From NCBI GenBank assembly GCA_027604685.1, contig JADHYX010000475.1, forward strand, positions 1 through 15,695: 15,695 nt of DNA, in the 5' to 3' direction. The notes below the pieces were generated by a model, which was not told the origin of the DNA, ran no database searches, and saw nothing but the letters and a program-made list of their open reading frames with translations. The DNA is from Lobulomyces angularis. Lineage: Eukaryota > Chytridiomycota > Chytridiomycetes > Lobulomycetales > Lobulomycetaceae. The position numbers and the translations under genes were made by a program. Shown here one piece after another: positions 11,320 through 15,695 of the stretch. Position 1 is the first letter of the stretch; every line of letters begins with the position of its first letter.

Positions 11320-13242
11320 CTAATTAGTTACAGTGGCGACTGCAGCAACAGATTCATTGTAAAACATTCCTTGAGTTGCATATCTTCCAATTTCACCTCT
11401 AGTTGAATCATTAAAGTATTCAGCTGCATACCTGGAAAAAATAATTGATTGAATTATATTATATCTCCATTCGGCTCCTATATTTGAACGATCACTTGAT
11501 CTGTTCAGAATGAACTCAATAAACTCACTGCTTTTTGACATTTCCTTTGAGATGTGATTAAATAATCAAAATTAAAAAAACATAAAAAATTACCTTAACT
11601 CCCCATTCCTGAGTGGAAATTGCTTTAAGCATTGCATATCCACCTACTTTTACTTCCGTAATTGGCGATTTGCAATAATTTATTAAAAGAGAAAAACGAG
11701 TTGATTTTGCTAAAAAAATTTTTTAATCAAGACTAGAAATACGTTAATGTATTCCAAACCTGATATTGATTTAAAAAGGGTCTCTGTAATGCTTGCTGAC
11801 CCACTATTGGTTTTTTCACTAAAATAACAATTTATTGCGTTGCAAATTTAAAGATGTACCTTGTAACCATGATCCTAGCAAGGCTTCGTAAGCAATTAAC
11901 TTTTAAATCTCCTACTGAACTATTAAATATTTCCATTAAATTATTTAAAAACAACTTCGCTTCTGTATTCAGATATTGCAGTCCATCATGATTGAAGTTT
12001 CCAACAAAAATTACAGCATCTTCCACGAGCTTTTTATTTTTATTAGATGCTAGAAAGTACTTTTCTATATCACACAAAAACTTGAATTTTTTATCACATG
12101 AAATAAATTCTTCCAGCTAGTGCAACAATACAATAAACTTGAAAAAAGCTTGTGAATTACTTACACTGACAATTGAAAATTTAGCCAAAAATTTAGATAT
12201 AGCACTAAACTTTAAGTATATTGGGACAGGCACTTCTTCGCTTTCTTCTTCAGCTTTGTTTATATAATTAAAAATTCCTTTAAAAAATTCAAAAGTGCCA
12301 ATTTCATTTAAGAATAAATATGCGCCATTCTTTTCAATTAACTAGACGTAATATTATAAGATATCATATATTAAAATTGATATTCATACATTTCCAATTA
12401 TTTCAATCCAATTCAAGGAAATTACGAGATCTTTTGATTTTAAACCATTAATTACATCATTTAACAATCCAGATTCAATAATTATCTGAAATGCATTTAT
12501 GGAAACTTCACTGGCGCTAATCAAAAAATCCAAGACCCGACACAATGTTGTTTCTGAACTAAACATCGAATAGAATAAAGAAAACATTAAATATTATAGT
12601 GCCAAATAATATTACGTTTTAGTCAAATAATTTAATTTATCGACAATAGCCGAAGATTTAAAAAAATATTGAAAAGCTCCAGAACTAAAATTTATTACTT
12701 GCAACAAAAAATCTTTTACATTGATAAATAAACCAATATTTTTGGTTCCCAAAATATCCAAAACTGATACAAGTATATCAGAAGACAACTAATTTAAGTA
12801 GGAAATTAAAAAAAATATCGTTAATAAAACTAAAAATCGCTAATACCAAATCAGTTACGAAATGCTCTTCATTAGGGCTTAATTTTTCAAAAGAAGTTTT
12901 TAAACATCTTATAGCAAGAAAATTTATGTCTACATTGTCAACTGTTAAACCAAACGCAAGTTGGTGCCTAAAATTCATTAAAAGGTCTTCATAGGAAATA
13001 AGTTTTAATAGTGGCATAAGCATCGTCGAAATTAATGCTATGTTATGAGGATCTTCTATTTTTACAAGTAAATCAAAAAACCTTTGCAAGTCTAAATTTA
13101 CTTGAAATCCTGATTCTTGTGCCAATTTTATTTGAAGTAAAATTTCATTGAGCTGAGTTGTATTAAGATTTTCAGAGTCTAATAGCAGTATCAGCTTATT
13201 TATCTCATCTTGTGTATTTCTATTTTCTTCACCAGTTGTCAT
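11320..13242 (-). CDS. PSMD5: PSMD5-like 26S proteasome assembly chaperone, eight exons, 523 aa
   Basis: This resembles PSMD5 (S5b; Hsm3 is the yeast functional counterpart), an all-helical ARM/HEAT-like protein that binds the ATPase ring of the 19S base and helps assemble it before leaving the mature proteasome. The product is 523 residues, against 504 in human. It is built of repeated amphipathic helices with no membrane segment or catalytic motif. The best match is the C-terminus: from the MSKSSEFIEFILNRSSDRS region through EWRYNIIQSI to the end it follows the human C-terminal block, including the final YNESVAAVATV tail, as I remember it. A middle segment (SINAFQIIIESGLL onward) also follows the human repeats. 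The ATG at 13242 is the first Met of the frame; the stop is TAG at 11322-11320. Sequence identity looks low overall, so another HEAT/ARM protein cannot be wholly excluded. Confidence 0.83.
11320..13242 (-). other. PSMD5: Exon-intron structure of the PSMD5-like gene
   Basis: Exons in transcript order are 13242-12847, 12788-12616, 12558-12390, 12341-12165, 12116-11860, 11818-11760, 11709-11594 and 11544-11320. They sum to 1572 nt and stay in phase throughout. Introns are 58, 57, 48, 48, 41, 50 and 49 nt. The intron at 11710-11759 has a GTTTGG donor, weaker than the usual GTAAG or GTATG type. A GT...AG pair inside the last exon could mimic a 33-nt intron, but the reading frame through it aligns to PSMD5 without a gap, so I kept it as coding. 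Confidence 0.82.
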
Positions 13243-13355
13243 ATTTTGTTTAGGGTTTTATGGATTTTAAGTTTAAACTGAATTGAATTCCATTAATTAA
13301 AAAGTAAATGGAAAAACAACTACATTTATTTATAAAACTTGTTAAATATAAGCTA
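13243..13355. other. Short intergenic gap between ZZZ3-like and PSMD5-like genes
   Basis: These 113 nt separate the ZZZ3-like stop from the PSMD5-like start on the same strand. The gap must hold one gene's 3' UTR and the next gene's promoter. It is AT-rich with no recognisable motif. Confidence 0.6.
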
Positions 13356-15061
13356 TTAATATCCTAAATAACTATACTCATCAGCTTTTTCATAAAATTT
13401 ATTGAAAGGAGCTGCTTTAAAATGCTTAGTAAACTGATGTTCCAGTGTGTGGGTCCCTTATTAAAGACATTAGAAGTTTAGGGAAACTTAATTAGCATTT
13501 ATCTTTTTCATTGCTTACCATTGGTGTACTGTTTATCAATACATTCACAGCACAAGTCAACCTCAAACCCTTTAGGACAGTTTTTACATGAATACCTTTC
13601 CTAAAAAATTTTAATTCAAATCTCTCATAATTTTTTACCCCCAAAATCGGTTCCGTTTCACATAAGTCGCACTTAAAACCATGGTGAACTGGCTTTAAGC
13701 CATATTTCTTCCCTTTATTAGCTTTAACTAAATTTTGCAACTTTTTTAACTCCTAAAAATTGTTAACTTTACTAAAATCTGTCTTTACCTTATAATCCTC
13801 AGTCCCTAGTAGCTTTTCATCGATTTCAGCGTCACTGCCGGAATGCACACTACTAATGTCTGAATCCGCCATCAGTTCATCCAGATCTTCATTCGTCATT
13901 TTCACTGTTGGAGCATACATATATTGCGCACCGCTAATTACTTTCCTGACATTTTTAAAGAATTAAATTGGTCATTGCCTAATAAACATACTTTTTCACT
14001 TCAGAAGTTCCTGTATTTTTTATTTTCTGCAGTCTAGAGTATATTTGTTTCTTAGTTCTTGTACCAAACTCATTAGCAATTTTGTCTAATCGATCTCTTT
14101 TATTTGTTCCGTCATCCGGATATTTTTCTAGTAATTTGTCCAGCAAATCCTAAGATAAAAAATAAAAATCAAACTTAAATATTAGACAGCTACTTGTTCC
14201 TCTCGGGACCACAAAGCACCAAACGTAGAGCTCGCACTGCTAGCAATTTTCTAAAAATTATTATTTTCTTTTTATACTGAATTACCATTTTTCTAAAAAA
14301 AAAAAATTTAAAAAAATGCTAAATAAAAAAAATTTTATTTACTTCTTTTTCGGTTCTAATTCTATATTACTAACACTGTCTTCATCTTCAATGTTGTCGT
14401 TAAGTGAGTAATTAAATTCTTCCAACCTCAACAGTGATTTTTGCCGATTACCAACGGAATTAATGTTAAGCGGAGAATTAACCGGAGAATTCGCTGGAGA
14501 TGAAGATGACGTTGGTGACGATGGTGTTGAATATTTATGATGGTCTGCAGTTAGCTGGTTAATGGTACTGCTTCCAATTTTGTTTTTTACGTAATTTGTC
14601 AAATAAGTTAAATTTGATGACTGAAGCGGAGGTGGAATTTGCTGTTGCTGCTGCACTAAACTCTGAGCATTGTTTAGTTTTTTTTGAATTTTAGTTGCAT
14701 ATGACATGTAGGAATCGTTCCTCAGAATATTTTTTGATTGCAATGGCAATTTTTGAAAATCTAGATATTCCAAATTTAAGAAAATGAATAAATATTTCAA
14801 TTACTTTTGGACTCTGAGTTAAAGAATCCTTCTGGGGAGGGTATAGAAATGATTTTTTGTAACTTGGGAGTAGGTTTATATCTCTAACAATAAAATACAT
14901 CATTTACCATTATCATTTTAAATATTAAAAAATACTTTAAATTTTATTTGCTGAACAAACTCGTATGGATTATTTAAGGCCTCCTGTTTCATTTTTTCCA
15001 AAGTCTCTAAATTGGATCTAGCGATATTTAACTGGTTCTGTAAAACGGTAATAGCAGACAT
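13356..15061 (-). CDS. ZZZ3: ZZZ3-like SANT/Myb and ZZ zinc-finger protein, about 426 aa
   Basis: This resembles ZZZ3, the histone H3-tail reader of the ATAC acetyltransferase complex in animals. Domains in order: an N-terminal amphipathic helix (1-42) with the family-like ALxNPxxFVxxI signature; a Pro/Ser/Gln-rich disordered part with a poly-Gln run; a SANT/Myb domain from W218-S-R-E-E-Q to about 276, including TRTKKQIYSRLQK, matching ZZZ3's NRTAKQVASRVQK; a helix E329-LKKLQNL; and a ZZ finger. The ZZ ligands are complete: C356, C359, C371, C374, C383, C386, H396 and H400. The C-terminal DEYSYLGY matches human SYNYLDPNY by position. At about 426 aa it is roughly half the human length, lacking most of the long disordered N-terminus. 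The ATG at 15061 is the likely start, but an upstream exon is possible. Membership of an ATAC-like complex is inference. Confidence 0.85.
13356..15061 (-). other. ZZZ3: Exon-intron structure of the ZZZ3-like gene
   Basis: Exons in transcript order are 15061-14936, 14883-14805, 14760-14343, 14239-14194, 14149-13992, 13945-13789, 13752-13639, 13600-13519 and 13456-13356 (stop TAA 13358-13356). They sum to 1281 nt with phase kept at each join. Introns are 52, 44, 103, 44, 46, 36, 38 and 62 nt. The 103-nt intron (14240-14342) is long for this window. It could instead be two introns flanking a 7-nt microexon (14286-14292) with the SANT exon extended to 14250; that also keeps the frame. The ZZ finger is split by two introns, so no unspliced frame shows all its ligands. 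Confidence 0.8.
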
Positions 15062-15105
15062 AATTAATTTGTAGCTTCAATTTTTCAAACATTGAGTTAA
15101 AGTTT

Positions 15106-15249
15106 TTTTTTATTTTTCTTCTGGATATACTTTTCATTATCTAGCTCATTAGTAACATTTTCTGAAACCTTTGTATCTTCAGAGGCAGCATCACTGATGA
15201 TATCCTTATTATTTGAAGTGTCAGACATACTTTTGCTACTTAAATCCAT
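15106..15249 (-). CDS. Short acidic Ser/Asp/Glu-rich ORF, status unclear
   Basis: A 47-residue frame opens with MDLSSKSMSD and is rich in Ser, Asp, Glu, Asn and Lys, then ends in a Lys-rich stretch. It has no domain I recognise. It lies between the Fanzor-like stop (15371) and the ZZZ3-like ATG (15061), on the same strand as both. One reading is a 5' exon of the ZZZ3-like gene: a GTATAT donor near 15118 joined to an acceptor inside the first ZZZ3 exon (about 15048) would keep the frame and add a disordered acidic N-terminus. Other readings are an upstream ORF in the ZZZ3 leader, or chance. I cannot decide between these from sequence. Confidence 0.3.
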
Positions 15250-15370
15250 TTCTCATTTTTTTGTAAAAAGGAAAATTTAGTATGTAACACATCAGGGCAT
15301 TATCTTTTTTAACACCCAACACCAATAAAAAAAATAGTGAAAACTATTTAGAAAAAAATTTTTTATCTAC
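15250..15370 (-). other. Downstream flank of the Fanzor-like gene; possible guide-RNA region
   Basis: This 121-nt stretch lies just 3' of the Fanzor-like stop codon. In characterised Fanzors and TnpBs the guide RNA (fRNA or omega RNA) is encoded at or overlapping the 3' end of the nuclease gene, so this is where such an RNA would be expected. The one structural element I see is a perfect hairpin at 15332-15349. There is also a short ACACCCAACACC patch near 15312-15323. Nothing here proves an RNA gene, and no element end or terminal inverted repeat can be recognised. Confidence 0.3.
15332..15349. repeat. Perfect 7-bp inverted repeat with 4-nt loop
   Basis: AAATAGT at 15332-15338 pairs exactly with ACTATTT at 15343-15349, leaving a GAAA loop on the plus strand (TTTC on the minus strand). 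It starts 21 nt beyond the Fanzor-like stop codon. It could be part of a guide RNA, a 3' UTR structure or chance; the stem is AT-rich and weak. Confidence 0.55.
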
Positions 15371-15695
15371 TTAAATAAACTGGTCTATTTTTATTAATAA
15401 TGTACTCACAACTATATCTTTCAGGTTTAAAGTTGCGACATCATCCCTATTCCATAGTCTTTTAAGTAAATGTGCATACACCACTTGCTCACAATTTTCC
15501 TTTTTACAACGGAGCAATCCATGAACTTTAATTTCTTTATCTTTTTTACTTGGATATGGATGTTTTCTTTGTTTAAAAGTTTCCAACGATCTATTTTTAC
15601 AACCAGGACAAATAGAAGAAGTTAAAAATTCATTCACCAAAACACACCTGATAGCCAACTTTTCTAAACATGTCTCGAAATCCTTTTCCTTTCGT
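15371..15695 (-). CDS. Fanzor/TnpB-like RNA-guided nuclease, C-terminal part (5' end outside window)
   Basis: An open frame enters from the right edge and ends at TAA 15373-15371. It shows the C-terminal signature of TnpB/IS605 OrfB proteins and their eukaryotic Fanzor relatives. In order: VNEFLTSSICPGC, matching the family's ExxTSxxCxxC; then VHGLLRCKKENC, the second half of the four-Cys zinc ribbon (C-x2-C and C-x4-C); then LWNRDDVATLNL, matching WNRDxNAxLN, which carries the last RuvC aspartate (codon 15443-15445). The HGLLRC...WNRD form is typical of fungal and viral Fanzors. Such proteins are RNA-guided DNA endonucleases linked to mobile elements. The first RuvC Asp, the Glu and the guide-binding domains lie outside the window. 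Only an in-frame TTG, no ATG, occurs here, which fits an internal segment. No internal stop is seen. Confidence 0.75.
   Translation of the reverse strand, partial: RKEKDFETCLEKLAIRCVLVNEFLTSSICPGCKNRSLETFKQRKHPYPSKKDKEIKVHGLLRCKKENCEQVVYAHLLKRLWNRDDVATLNLKDIVVSTLLIKIDQFI

Noticed and set aside
11449..11481. Possible extra 33-nt GT...AG intron in the last PSMD5-like exon
   Set aside because: It would be shorter than any other intron here, and the unspliced frame follows PSMD5 without a gap.
14691..14903. Minus-strand frame of 70 codons
   Set aside because: It reads the ZZZ3-like exon in another frame and through an intron; the spliced frame is the one with family similarity.
1..15695. CRISPR array, bacterial operon features, tRNA or rRNA genes
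   Set aside because: I saw no regularly spaced repeats, no cloverleaf-like or rRNA-like sequence, and the genes are intron-bearing and eukaryotic.

Overview
This window is strongly AT-rich nuclear DNA from a eukaryote with compact genes. Introns are tiny (about 36-103 nt, mostly 36-65). Nearly all begin GT and end AG, usually TAG, and many carry a CTAAT-like branch site. All three standard stop codons end genes (TGA, TGA, TAG, TAA), so the standard genetic code fits. The gene set (animal-like NUP88, PSMD5 and ZZZ3 homologues with a full-length DNA polymerase epsilon), tight packing, short introns and a Fanzor-like tail suggest an opisthokont protist or early-diverging fungus (Rozella, aphelid or chytrid grade). 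That placement is inference; no rRNA or other phylogenetic marker is present.

Layout: 1-387 is homopolymer-rich DNA without a gene. 388-3151 (+) is a nine-exon NUP88-like nucleoporin gene. It converges on 3431-11084 (-), a 19-exon gene for the catalytic subunit of DNA polymerase epsilon. My spliced model stays in frame and gives 2262 codons plus a stop, with exonuclease, polymerase, Fe-S cysteine and C-terminal zinc-finger motifs intact. Next on the same strand are 11320-13242 (-), an eight-exon PSMD5-like proteasome base chaperone, and 13356-15061 (-), a ZZZ3-like chromatin reader with a SANT/Myb and a ZZ domain. A short acidic ORF of unclear status (15106-15249, -) follows. The window ends inside 15371-15695 (-), the C-terminal part of a Fanzor/TnpB-like RNA-guided nuclease gene whose remainder lies beyond the right edge.

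The four complete genes are unrelated housekeeping functions: nuclear pore, leading-strand replication, proteasome assembly and chromatin. They show no operon-like logic. The accessory element is the Fanzor-like gene at the right edge; its downstream flank holds a perfect 7-bp hairpin and is where a guide (omega-like) RNA could lie. Exon boundaries come from reading frame, splice consensus and remembered family sequences, not from transcripts or database searches.
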